This document shows positions 24,650 through 36,655 of a stretch of DNA of 64,000 nt, piece by piece. Under the pieces are notes generated by a model, which was not told the origin of the DNA, did no database searches, and saw only the letters and a list, made by a program, of their open reading frames with translations. Position numbers and translations under genes: made by a program. The DNA is from Cryptomeria japonica. Lineage: Eukaryota; Streptophyta; Pinopsida; Cupressales; Cupressaceae. Where the stretch lies: positions 405,673,389 to 405,737,388 of the forward strand of contig NC_081408.1 of assembly GCF_030272615.1 (NCBI RefSeq), read 5' to 3'. Within the stretch, counting starts at the first letter, position 1; each line of letters starts with the position of its first letter.

Positions 24650-25260
24650 CTAGTAGGGCATTACAACAACCGTGCAATGTCAAGAGGAGATGGTATGTCC
24701 ACACGGATGTAAGGATCAAAACTTCTATACATAGCATCAGTAGCCCGAGGAATGGTAGTCTGCGACCACAACAAATATCTCCCAACATGACTAGATGACA
24801 TTTGATTGACTTGAGTGGCAATATGTGTAATGCTGGAGAAAATGTCGCCCGTCATTATCAACCGCTACATCTGCTGCCTATGCTAATTCCAAAAGATTTT
24901 GAAGAACCAAAAGGTTTAGACCAAGTAATACATGCTTATTAACAAGCACTGGTGCATCAGGTGATCTATACTTGTCGCAAAGCCTCCCTCTCCTCTGCCC
25001 AACATGTGAGGGAAAATTTGTAATCTACATCGTACTACAAATGAGACTCTACAAACGATTGTTTGCAGAAATAAAGTGGCAACTCATCCTTTTGTGGCCA
25101 TCTATGATGAGTTGCCAGCCATCTAGGATAGATGAATGGGGCCAGAAGCGGATAAATGCATCTAGTGACCAAATAAGCCCTGACTCTACCTTTCCTTGCA
25201 TAATGTTGGAAATGTGCCTCCAATTCACTTGACCTGTGTTCAGACTGATCAGAGTAACCT
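24650..25260 (-). pseudogene. Unrecognised minus-strand coding remnant
   Basis: Minus-strand open pieces read as protein-like, Trp- and His-rich text (IYPRWLATHHRWPQKDELPL; LLWSQTTIPRATDAMYRSFD). No family was recognised. The context (LTR-like DNA on both sides) suggests an antisense accessory gene of an element, but that is inference. Confidence 0.3.
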
Positions 25261-25500
25261 ATCCTGATGGAACAGTTGTTGGTGTGACTCTTGTTGATGG
25301 GCCGATGGAACCCTCTTCTTGTGATCGAGCTATCGGGTGAGCAAGTCTGAGATGGTCCAATGGCTGTCGCTATACCACGATGGGAAGATGATCGAAAGTC
25401 ATTCATTGCGTCTTGGTGACCAAGTGGTGGGGCCCGGTAAGAGAGCAGCTCAGGTGAGATAATGGTCGAGCACATCAAGGTTGATCCAATGACGATCATT

Positions 25501-25870
25501 AGGTCACGATGGGAAACTGCTTGTTAGACTTTCCATCGCGACCCAGCGACAAAGAAGAGCCTCGTTCCAGGCGGATAGTGAGGTCGTGCTAAGGTGGCAT
25601 GGCAAGGACTTCGGAGCCAATCAGGAAGTGACATGTGGCATAAGTGAGCGGCTAAGGCGAGTTAAAGGCCAAGCAGATCACAGATGATCAGATGGTGATC
25701 GCAGAAGATTCGATGGTGGTCGCTAGGTCGCGATGGGAAATTGCTCGTTAGACTTTCCATCGTGACCCAACGACAAAGAAGAGCTTCATTCTGAGCGGTT
25801 AGTGAGGTCATGCTAAGGTGGCAGGGCAGGGACCCCGGAGCCAATCAAGGGGTGCCACGTGGTGGAGCGC
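25501..25870 (+). repeat. Imperfect tandem duplication, 224-bp offset
   Basis: 25501-25640 (AGGTCACGATGGGAAACTGC...) is repeated at 25725-25865 (AGGTCGCGATGGGAAATTGC...) with scattered transitions. Both copies include TTAGACTTTCCATCG, GACAAAGAAGAGC, GCTAAGGTGGCA and GGAGCCAATCA. The region is GC-richer than its surroundings. Confidence 0.85.
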
Positions 25871-26880
25871 AGAAAGAGATCAAGGAAGATCAGACGATCG
25901 GGATAGCTGTTTGGTTATCTTGTCGATGACCTGATGAGGTCGCCTTCGGCGATCGGTTTGATGTCGGTGGTCGGGGTGACAATGTTGGGTTATGTCGATG
26001 GCTCAATCGAGTCATTGTGGTGTCATTGGGAGATCGGGTCTACCTGTTAAGGCTATCCCGATAAGCCGATGGATTCGATCTGTTTGGATCTGCATTAGTG
26101 GAGTCGTCTACTGGTTCATCGAGAGATCAGAGCAACGCTTTTGTGGTCTTTCTGATGTTCGATAGAGTAGAGACCAACTACGGGTGTGCGTTCGAACCGA
26201 AGTCCAAAAGGTGAAACACTTGGACACTGAAGATGGTCTTGTTGGTATATATGAATACAAACCAACCCGACTTCTTGACAAATGTGGGATAATGGATGAG
26301 TCGTGAATACAGGACGGTCGATGGTTAGACTTCATGGAGGTTGAGCAACTAACTTTTGTGTGAACTGCATTCGACAGATGTAATCAGAGTAGCTAGAGGA
26401 AACTAAAATGCAATGTTGGTTAGGTGGATGGATGTTACTAAATGACAGGTGGTTGGACTCCATAATGGTTATGCTTAACCGATAGGTTATAATTGATGGC
26501 TGATATATATGTTGCCAGAGATGTAATTGATGTGTGAGAGAGGTTACTATGTGATGTATGGTGTGGAGTCCTATTGGAAGCCTGAGTGTTCTACATAGGT
26601 GATGACTGTGATCCGAACATAGATTCTGAGAGCAAATGCCTGTGAAGAGGATCTATAACTTTATTGTAACCTTCTATTAACTGTGAATAAAGTGATCTCT
26701 CTATGGTGGTGGGTTTTTTACCCGTAAGGGTTTTCCTGCATAAATCTGGTGTTAACTCTCTGTTGTGTTTTTTGTGTGATTAGGTTTTCATTAGTCTGTG
26801 TATATCTTAATGTTCTACAAAAGAATTTAAAGACATATTTGCTTGATTCCCCTTAGAATTGGTGTTAGGAGATTTTTTTC
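25870..26880 (+). mobile_element. LTR-like 3' portion
   Basis: 26640-26760 has the pattern of a plant copia-type LTR end: GTGAATAAAGTGATCTCTC, then GGTTTTTTACCCGTAAGGG and TTTTCCTGCATAAATCTGGT. A weak primer-site-like GAATTGGTGTTAGGAG lies at 26857. The upstream boundary is not clear. Confidence 0.4.
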
Positions 26881-26889
26881 CGCACTGTG

Positions 26890-27439
26890 CTTTCCTTACA
26901 CATAATGGGGAAAAAAGGTATGCACATGTGTCATAGATACATCCTATGAGATGGTTTTCCATCTCACCATACCAACCACTGTGCACGAGAGAGAACTAAA
27001 GAAAAATCAATGCTAATATCATCATATGGATTATATGATTGGATAGTGTCAATCTTATTCAGTATCCCATCTCTAATGCTATATGCCCTATCCTTATTTG
27101 GTAGGACAAGGATGTTTTGTAATGTATTATCAAGCTGATGCAAGGCACGTTGTAGAGCCTAAATGGTTTCAGCATAAATTTGATCCCTAGCATCATTGCC
27201 ATTGGAGGGTATTTGACTAGACTGCCTAAAATTCTGGTCACCCTCACAATGAACACTACCCTCAGATCAATCAGCCATGTGGAAAATATCTACATGTAGT
27301 TTTAAAGCAAAAAAATAAATAAAACTAATTCAAACTCATTTGAAAATGATACAATTTTAGTTTAATAAAATAATTCAAAATAATTTTAAAATGATGCAAT
27401 ACTAATTGAATATAAAATGATACAAATTACTTAAAATTA
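26890..27439. other. AT-rich spacer, nothing recognised
   Basis: No gene or repeat family seen. It includes a weak minus-strand open frame of 65 codons without family features. Confidence 0.4.
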
Positions 27440-27469
27440 ACATTAAAACTAAATGCTATGTACACACAC

Positions 27470-27478
27470 ACATACATA

Positions 27479-27559
<81 letters not shown>

Positions 27560-27612
27560 CATACGCATACACACACACATACACACGCATACGCATGCAC
27601 ATACCCATACGC

Positions 27613-27673
<61 letters not shown>

Positions 27674-28212
27674 TGATACACACATACATTCATACACATG
27701 ATACATGCATACACATACATATATACAAACATACACATGCATACATACACATACACACACACATACATACACACGCACGCACACACGCACACACACACAC
27801 ACACACATGTACATACACATGATACATACATGCATACATACATCTATACATACATACAAATGATACATGAATACACACATACATACACACATGCATGCAT
27901 GCATACATACATACATACATACATACACAAAGATACATACACATACGCATTGTAAGCATACACATACACACACATACATACACACACATTCATATACACA
28001 CACATTCATATACACACACATACACACACACATGCATATACACATGTAAACATACATACACACATGCACACATACATACATACACACATACTATACATAC
28101 ATACACATACGCATGTACATATATTTATGTATGTACACACACAGACATATATACATCTATGTATGCATGTGTATGTGTCTGTGTATCATGTGCATGTGCA
28201 TGTGTATGTTAA

Positions 28213-28285
<73 letters not shown>

Positions 28286-28290
28286 GTGTA
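27470..28290. repeat. Compound microsatellite (CA)n, (CATACA)n, (TGTATG)n
   Basis: (AC)n of about 37 units at 27481-27554, (ACATAC)n at 27614-27673, degenerate ACATAC/ACACAC DNA to about 28110, and the complementary motif (TGTATG)n at 28213-28290. All open frames here (Cys/Val/Met or Thr/His repeats) are artefacts. Confidence 0.97.
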
Positions 28291-29990
28291 AGATTTTTTT
28301 ATCGTTTAATAGTAAGGGATGAGAAAATGCATATTTTTTGTCATGGGGTTTTCTTTTGTCATGGTTTAATAGTATTGATTAGAATTTTCTTATGGTTTTG
28401 TAGTAAGGGTTTTCAAAATTCACTAAGATTAATGTATTTTTTAGTTGTTTAATAATAAGGGTATTTAGAATATTGATAAACTAGTAAAAAAAAAAAAAAA
28501 ACATACAAGAAATATATTTATTTTTTAAACCACAAAAACAAAACCTTAAAAAAAGGGAAGAAATTTGTACATACTTGCAAAAAGAGGATTGGTCACTAAG
28601 GTCTCTCTATGTTTCAGCCGAACTCCCAAAGCTCCCAGTTACGAAACGGTGGGGGCTAAGAAAAAGAGGACTTATATATAATAAAATAGTCTGACCGAAA
28701 TAAGTTCGATCGAAATTAGTTCAGTCGAACTTTTTGTGCCATCTATGCACCACGCGTGTGCCATTGGGCATCACCGGCCGACAAAATGTTCAGCCGAACT
28801 AATTTCAATTGAACTTGCTCAGTTGGCCCCAAGTGCGACATAACATTGTGCTTTAGCCCCATTATGCTTTGGATTTTGTCATGGCCACATGTATTGACAT
28901 CCAAGCCAACCAAAAAGTCAACACAAATTTTTTCGTGTTTTTAGGAAAATGGAAAGGCATTTTTTTCATGTTGCCACTTTTTGGCTCTTCATGATCCTAA
29001 ACACCCATATAGTGCATGAAACTTTGAGGAGTGTCATGAATCACCAAGAAACCTTGCAAAGTATGAATTTTTGTGGTTGTAACCTTCCTTGAACCCTTGA
29101 AGACATCACAATAAGATGACCAAGTAATCATCATGGCAAGGTAAGAAGAGTCAATGTGTGATATATTGAAAACATGGCATAAAGGAAGACATATATAGAT
29201 AAGGAAGTAAGACTATCAACAAAAGATAGAGAATATCATTCTTGGCATGAACATAGGTTCCCTACAATAATGAAAAGAGAACAATAATGTTAAAGCCTAA
29301 AATGATAGTCAATAGTCATAACAGTCATGTTGAATCTATGCTCAATTTCTAGTAGCAAAGACTAAATGGTGATAATAAATCTCAGTGCTAGTTCAACATG
29401 GCTTCAAAGGTATATGTAAAAATTATGTGAACAAACATAGTGAAGTGGGCATTAAAGGAGGAGGAAGGTTAAGATAAGGAAGACATGAATCAAGAGACAA
29501 TCCATGAAGTGCAAGTATAATGTTTTAACGCTCTTTTTTTAATCATCATTTGTCACTATTTTTAAAGAAAAAGTTACATAACATACACTTTTAGGAAGCA
29601 AAAGAAAGTCTGTAGGTTACCTTGTAGTTGTCATTTATGTCTAGAATATTTTGAAGAGAATAATGTAACATTGGAACTGTCAAATGGAGCAACAACCTCA
29701 CTATGAAACGTACATATAAAGTGTTAACAATAAAAATATGAAAGTGGTCATAGATAGAAGATAATGACACAAAAGGGCATTGTCATACAAAATAACAAAG
29801 TGAACTAGCACAAGAATTGTCCTAATGCATTTTTTAAGAGACATTTGTGATAGTCTCAAGACATTAAGGAAATATCATAGAAGAAAAGAAAGATGATGGT
29901 ATGAGAAGATGTCAAGGACTAATCAAGGATGATGATCCATGAATGAAAAGAGAATGGGTGTTTAGAAAAAATATTGAAGGGCACACGATA
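28291..29990. other. Spacer with inverted repeat at 28702-28816
   Basis: Contains a poly(A) run near 28485-28501 and the inverted repeat reported separately. The rest (28820-29990) is AT-rich with no recognised gene. Confidence 0.4.
28702..28816. repeat. Imperfect inverted repeat, 28-bp arms
   Basis: The arm at 28702-28729 (AAGTTCGATCGAAATTAGTT...) is complementary to 28789-28816 at 23 of 28 positions. All five mismatches are transitions. The loop is about 59 bp and contains CACGCGTGTG. A further CAGCCGAACT copy lies near 28616. Confidence 0.7.
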
Positions 29991-29999
29991 TACTGAGAG

Positions 30000-31449
30000 G
30001 CGGGGAGGGGGGGGGAAATCAATATATCTAGTTTCACTCAAATTAAACATTAATTACAATTTTTAATTTCTACAAATAATGATCAACAATCATCAAATTA
30101 ACTTATTCCAAATTCCTTGTTGATGCAACAATTAAACAACATATACAAACACACATTCACACAATGAACACTAGATATACATGAAAGCCTAAGATGAGAA
30201 AAACCATGGTGTGAATAGTTGTTTGGATCTATTGCTCAAATATAGCCTTAAAAAGTTCATCACTTACAATCATGAAGTAGGCATCAACCTACATGAGACA
30301 CCAATCCCCTTGTGTTTGTGAGCATCAACCAACTAGAGACACCAATCCCGTGTGCCCAGATTTGAGCACCAAATTAGCAACTAGGACATGAATCTCAACA
30401 ATAAGAATAATATGAATTGAGGAACTTCAACTTCAATGCACAACTTACATATGATATGATATACCTCCAAACACTCTCCAACATATCTATGATATTCTAA
30501 TAATTGCACACATAAATCAGAATGCAACACACAACATCATCTACAAATTTCCATGATATGAACTTGTAACATTAGAAGTACAAATAGAAATGAATCGGGG
30601 ACACATATATATGTATGTTACAATCATATCTACATTCATAGGTCATCCCAATATATAATTAACCATTTTTAGGTTGGCCATACAAGACCTTCTTCATCAA
30701 ACATGTAGTAGGCTAGGTCCAATTAGCCCACACACTACTCAATACTAAGGAACATGCCACACTCTTCACAAGGTAGCTTAAACTAGTCACAAAGGTTTTC
30801 CACACATAATCCCTGGCAGACACACGATGCAACTCATCTGCAAGTCAGCCACATCAAATGTGTAATAAGTTTGGCCCAAAAATATTACACATAGTTTTAC
30901 ATAAGGGAACATGTCTTGTGGATCCTATTAAGGATCTATCTAGTCACAAAGGAAATCTAGCCTTAATATCCAACAACACACACATCAAAGTGCTACTAGA
31001 TCACTTTGAAACCTTAACCAGGTCAACAAACAACGTAGTAACCAAACTGACAACACAAATACTATGCGTCACAATTTTGAAAATTCTATATACTGATAAT
31101 ATATGTGTAGAAATACTCTCCTTTCAATTTGTAGGACAAAAATCCCTAGGATGAATAAGTTTGGACCACAAAAAGTTACTATACCAAGCTCACTATCTAG
31201 GTAACTACTCTAAACACTCTGGAACAAACTTTCAAAACAATTCCATCAACACAAGTAGATGTGTCATGATATTACAAACATGTCCTAATCGACTCGTTAA
31301 TCATATGTATCAATCCATAGTATTGCCACAACCCAAAATGCTCTCACATGACAAGACAATAATATACTTTCTCCAACCTCCTAGATGCCATGTAAGAAAA
31401 GAACATGCAATAACATGTCTGATACTCAACTAACATTATATGTCCAACA
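30000..31449 (-). mobile_element. Probable LTR region of copia A
   Basis: On the minus strand, TGTTGGACATATAATG starts at 31449 right after a GGGATAT purine-rich stretch, fitting a 3' LTR start. The far end is not firmly placed; the G-rich block at 29995-30015 is the best candidate neighbourhood. No gene is credible in either strand. Confidence 0.4.
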
Positions 31450-34026
31450 ATATCCCTTAGAAACAATATACTTTGATATCAATTACAACATATGTCCAAT
31501 AATCTCCCTTAGAGACAACATCCTTTGACATCAATGACAATATATGTCCATTAATCTCTCCCTTTGTCATTGATGGTAAATAAAAAAATGCCATTGACAC
31601 ATCAATAGAAATCAGATAAATCCAATATGTTAGGACTGAGAACTCCCCTTATCTTAAACAACTTGAGTTCCACTCACCTTCAAATAATTTTTAGTATTTT
31701 GAGTCCATTTCTCCCCTATCTTAAACAACATGAGTTCTACTCACCTTTAAATATTTGTTAGCATTTTGAGTCCTTTTCTCCCCCTTTGACATCAATGGAA
31801 AAGGCCAACTTCTATCCAATTCTCCCTTTTGATAGAATCTCATTGCTTTAATTAAAAAACTTGTCTTCTGTATAGACTCCCCTTGAGTCCATATACCAAC
31901 ACTCCTTTTGGTATCTTTGTTTTTAGTACAAGAATTTTTAAAACATTCTACAAGACCTCAAAGTCTTCTTGCAATAGGGATTCAACACTCTCCCTCAACT
32001 TGGACTTCCACTTGATTAAAGAGGAGGGATCAAAAACTCCCAACTTCTTTGAAAATACTCAAAAGTATCCTTAGGAAGGGGTTTTGTGAAGATATCTGCA
32101 ATATGTTTCTTAGTCCCTGTAAACTCCAACTTCACCTCATTGTCTACAATCTTCTCTCTTAGAAAATGATACATCATTGCAACGTTCTTTGTCCTTGAAC
32201 ATGTTACCAAATTATTTGATATATTGATAGCACTTGTATTTTCACAACAAATTTTCAAATAGGTTCATCAAATTCTACCTTCATCTCCTTTAGGTTTCGC
32301 TTCATCCATAAAAACTGAGTGCAAAAGGAAACTGTTGCAATGCATTATGTTTATACGGTAGACATGGACACTGAATCCTACATCTTTCTCAGTCATGATA
32401 CCAAACTATCACAAAAAATCATGATCCTCCACTTGTACTATTTTGGTAATATATACATTTGGCCCAATTTGCATCAGTGTGCACAGTCAAACTGAACTTC
32501 TCAATCTTAGGATACCATAATCTAAAATCCATTATGGCTTTTAGTGCTAGAAAATCCTCTTCACAACATTAACATGAGTTTCCTTAGCCGTTTCCTGAAA
32601 ACTAGCAACTATTCCAACTGCCTAGATGATATCTAATCTAGATGTAGTCACATTCAACAAACTACCAATCATTGATTTGTATAATGTCTTATTTGCCAGA
32701 GTAGAATCGTCATCTTTGCTCAAATTACATTTGGTAACCATAGGTGTACCTACTAGTTTGCATTCTTCCATCTTGAACTTGCTCAACCTCTCCTAAATAT
32801 ATACTTGGTGTGAGAAATGAATATGCCTTTTTTTTAATTGGGAAATATGTAAACTAAGAAATGAGGATGACTCACAAAGCATTAACATCTCAAACTCCTT
32901 TTGTATTGCATCTTGAAACTCTTTACACATGACATCACTACTTCCACCAAAGATAATGTCATCAACGTAAACTAAAACAATCAACAATTGATAACCATAA
33001 GATTTTATATACAAATTGTTGTCTACACAACCTCTTCTGAAACCTTGCTGATACAAATACCTATCCAATCTAGAATACCAAGATATTGGAACCTACTTGA
33101 GTCCATATTAAGCCTTATTCAATCTACAGACAAAATTTGATTTGTTTCAACATTGAAAATCCTTCTAATTGTTCAATATAAACATCTTCCTCTAGTTCTT
33201 CATTCAAAAATGCAATCTTAATATCCATATGATAAACTTTGAAGTTTTTAATTTTTCATAGTGCCAAAAACATTTTGATAGCCTCTAGTCTAGCTACTAG
33301 TTTAAATGTCTCCTCAAAATCCAAACCTTGAACCTAAGCATAACCTTTACATAGCAGTCTAGCTTTATTCCAGATCCCTTTACCTTCATTCAATTTATTT
33401 CTAAAGATCCACTTAGTGCATATAATATTCTTGTCTTTAGGTCTTAGAACTAATTCTCATGTCTCATTTTTATTAATTTGAGATTATTATTCTTCCATGG
33501 CATCTTGCCAACCTTTCTATTTGTTTGCCTCTGCATAACTGCTTGGTTCATTTTTTTATAGAAGAGAAAAATGCACTTGTTCACTTGTTCTTTGTGGTCT
33601 TCTCTAAGTCTAAACACCATGGATATCTCCTATGATTTGATCTTTAGAATGGTTCTTTTGCACATACCTTGTTGGAGTCTTAATACTTGTTATCTCTAAC
33701 TCCCTTCCAGAGTCTTCTTGAATTTTGTAGATTGAATCAACCTTATGATCATCTTTTAGAACCTCAAGCGATTGCATTGAATCATCAACACTTAAATGTG
33801 CACTTTCTACTACTCTCTTAAATCTCTTGTTATAACATTTGTATGTTTTTCTTGTCACTGAATAACTAAGAAAAAACCTTCATCAGATCTAGAATCAAAC
33901 GTACCCAAATTTTCTTCCTCTCTTTTGATGTAGCATTTGCTTCCAAAGATTTTGAAATGCCTGATAGATGCCAATCTATCATTCATATGGTGTCTTTGTA
34001 GTTCTCAATCTAATTTAAGCTCTATT
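30000..34026 (-). mobile_element. Ty1/copia fossil A
   Basis: Minus-strand copia remnant. From right to left: integrase-to-RT linker (about 33990-33600; SYSVTRKTYKCYNKRFKRVV, ending IIGDIHGV), RT (33400-32790; LLIVLVYVDDIIFGGSS) and RNase H (about 32640-32016; LREKIVDNEVKLEFTGTKKH, IADIFTKPLPKDTFEYF). A polypurine-like region at 31440-31575 holds an approximately 60-bp segment repeated in tandem. A likely LTR runs leftward from about 31449 to about 30000, where a G-rich CTGAGAGGCGGGGAGGGGG block sits. Broken, with many breaks, old. The 5' half is not present next to it. Confidence 0.8.
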
Positions 34027-34496
34027 TGTCAGGGTCTAGGTAGATCGAAGCAATAAATAATATCAAATATAATGTAGAATAAAAGAGGAAAAAGTAACAA
34101 AGCACAATAACACATACATTTAACATGGTTCACCCAATGTAGGCTACATCCATAGAGAAATAGTCTTCCACTTCTTTTCTATTATTTGATGAAGAGAAAA
34201 TTGCAATATGATGATTTCACATTACACAACCACTTAATTATCAAGCCTTTTTGGTGGTTTACAAAGGTTAGTTTACATGCAAAAATAATATTTGACTCCT
34301 TTATTAAATAATGATAATTTTTTTCTTTGGGGGTATTGCCCCCAGTAGCCCCCGCTAGGGGCATTGTCCCTAGACCCCTACTATGGGCCCACAGGAGGGG
34401 TTTTTTCCCCCTACACTCCCATGTTTATTGATTTGGGGATAAAGTGGTTTACAAAGTCACCAAAATATAAGCCAAGTAGCATGATCAGTTGTCACA
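34027..34496 (-). mobile_element. 3' LTR of copia B, 470 bp
   Basis: On the minus strand it begins TGTGACAACTGATCATGC at 34496, right after AAGTGGGAGATTGTTGGTA (the typical copia polypurine context). It ends GACCCTGACA at 34027. It contains the GGGGGCAATACCCCC-type C/G-rich stretch (34330-34420) common in copia LTRs. The TGT...ACA ends are inverted as expected. Confidence 0.75.
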
Positions 34497-34499
34497 TAC

Positions 34500-34565
34500 C
34501 AACAATCTCCCACTTGGAGATTGATCAAGCTCTGTACCAAACAATATCCCACTTGGAGATTGATC
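34500..34565 (-). promoter_or_regulatory. Duplicated polypurine-tract segment of copia B
   Basis: The segment GATCAATCTCCAAGTGGGA (minus strand) occurs twice, at about 34507-34525 and 34545-34563. The copy touching the LTR is the one expected to act as the polypurine primer. Confidence 0.6.
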
Positions 34566-36655
34566 CTGGATGAACATTGTTGTACCTATTGCTCCCACTA
34601 GATTGATGCACATGGAATTGGCTTGTTTCTAAATGCCATTTTATTATCATGCTTGAAGGCAAACATAAATTGAGTAGGAAATCAATTTTTCTTGAGTTAC
34701 AATGTTAGTCAACATATTTGTAGGATTCTAGCTAGTGTGTATCTTTTCTAGCTTCAACTATCCATCTTCTAAAATTGAGCATATGAAATGATACCTGAAC
34801 TATATGTTTTGTCTTAAAGTGATGAGATGGATTCTTTGCAAGATGAATGACACTTTGATTCTTACTATACAACCTACTATTCTCCTACTGCTTGGTCAAT
34901 TCCTCTATAAACCTTTGTAACCAATCATCTCCTTACTAGTCTTTGTAGTAGTAATATACTCTACTTTTGTTGTAGAAAGTGTAATAACCTTTTAAAATTG
35001 CAAAATCCAACTAACTGATGTTCCACCTACAATAAATACATACCTTGTGGTCCTCCTCCTACTATCAATATCTCCTATTAGATTTGAATCATCATATGCC
35101 TAAAGAGTGGAGTTATAACCTCGAAAACATTAAAGCTATTCCTGCATCTAAAATCTTTTCAAAAGCTTTTCTATGTAATCACTATGAGACAATGTTAGTA
35201 TGTAATTTTTCTCATCCCTAGTTATTCTCATACCAAGGATTTGTTTTGTTGCACCCAAATCCTTCATAACAAATGACTTGGCTAATTTCTACTTGAGCTC
35301 ATTTATAGGTTGCGTATTGGATTTGGCAACAAGTATATCATCAACATATAATAACAAGATAATATACCTACCTTTATCTAGTCTCTTAAAATAAACACAA
35401 AGGTCAGATTGGCATCTATTGTAACATTGTTCAAACATAAGCCTATCAAATTTCAAATACCATTGTTGGGGTGCTTGCTTGAGGTCATACAAGCTCTTCT
35501 TTAACCTATACACTAAGTCCTTCTTACCTTTGACATCATATCCTTGTGGTTGTTGCATATAAATCTCTTCCTCCAAATCTCCCTAGAGAAGAGTTGTCAT
35601 TACATCTAATTATTCAAGATGCAAGTCTTTTGTAACCACAAGACTTATAATAGTTCGAGTTGAAGTTATTTTAACAATAGGAGAAAATATTTCATCAAAA
35701 TCAATACCTTTTATATGTGCAAAACCTTTTACCACAAGTCTGTCCTTATATCTTTGTGTGCCTCCATGTTCTTCCTTTAGCCTATAAACCCATTTGTTTG
35801 GCAATGCTCTTTTACCCTTAGGCAATTCAACTAAGTCCCAAGTTTGGTTTTGTATCAAAGAGTCCATCTCCTCTTTCATTCCTTGCTCCCACTTCTTTCT
35901 GGTTTCAACTCGTGTTGCTTCTACATAACTTTCCAGTTCACCAAAATCAATCAATAATATATAATATAATGAGGGAAAGTATCATTTAGGAGATAATTAT
36001 CCTAGTAGGTCTTCTTGTAGGGGTTTAAGGTACTTGTTCTAGTTATTCAATATTTTCTAGCATTAATGGTTCTATATTTTGTGGGGTTTCATCAAGCACC
36101 TTGTATTATGTCTTTTTCTTTTCATGTTTCTTTCCTTACAACTGATCTTTATACATAATGCTCGCATTGAATATGGCATCTCTACTCCTAATGATTTTTT
36201 CATTTTCGTATGCCCATAAACGATAACCAAAATCATTAACTCCACATCCAATAAAAGTACACTTCTTGGATTTTGTCTCAAGCTTTGTTCTATTTTTTAT
36301 TTCAAAATGGACAAATGCTTCACAACCAAAAGTTTTTATAAATAAGTAGTTTACCTTTTTGCACATGCATGTGTCTTCTAGAATACCACCATCTAAGGAA
36401 CTTGAAGGTCCTCTATTTATTAAGTAAACAAAAATATCCAAAGGATCTACCCAAAACTATAATGGCAATCTTGCATACAATCTCATACTTCTTGCACACT
36501 TCATGATTGTTCTATTCATCCTTTCAGCCATGCCACTTTCTTGTGGTGTTCTTGGAATCATCTTTTGTTTACGAATACCATGATATGAACAATAATTAGC
36601 AAACTCTTTGATACAATATTCACTTCCATTATCTGATTTTAGACACTTCAACTTT

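Larger units (their letters stand above)
34027..36655 (-). mobile_element. Ty1/copia fossil B
   Basis: Minus-strand copia remnant of a family different from A. From right to left: integrase core (36651-36457; LKSDNGSEYCIKEFANYC and GMAERMNRTIM), integrase C-terminal region (36441-36070), RT (35954-35289; VKGFAHIKGIDFDEIFSP, VYRLKKSLYDLKQAPQQWY and LLLYVDDILVA) and RNase H remnant (about 35230-34900). A polypurine tract and a 470-bp 3' LTR (34496 to 34027) follow. Nothing upstream of the integrase core is recognised, and no 5' LTR was seen. Broken, with several breaks, old. Confidence 0.85.

Noticed and set aside
27427-28322. Long Cys/Val/Met and Thr/His repeat proteins
   Set aside because: Direct translations of CA/TG microsatellites, open on both strands, with no start context or domain.
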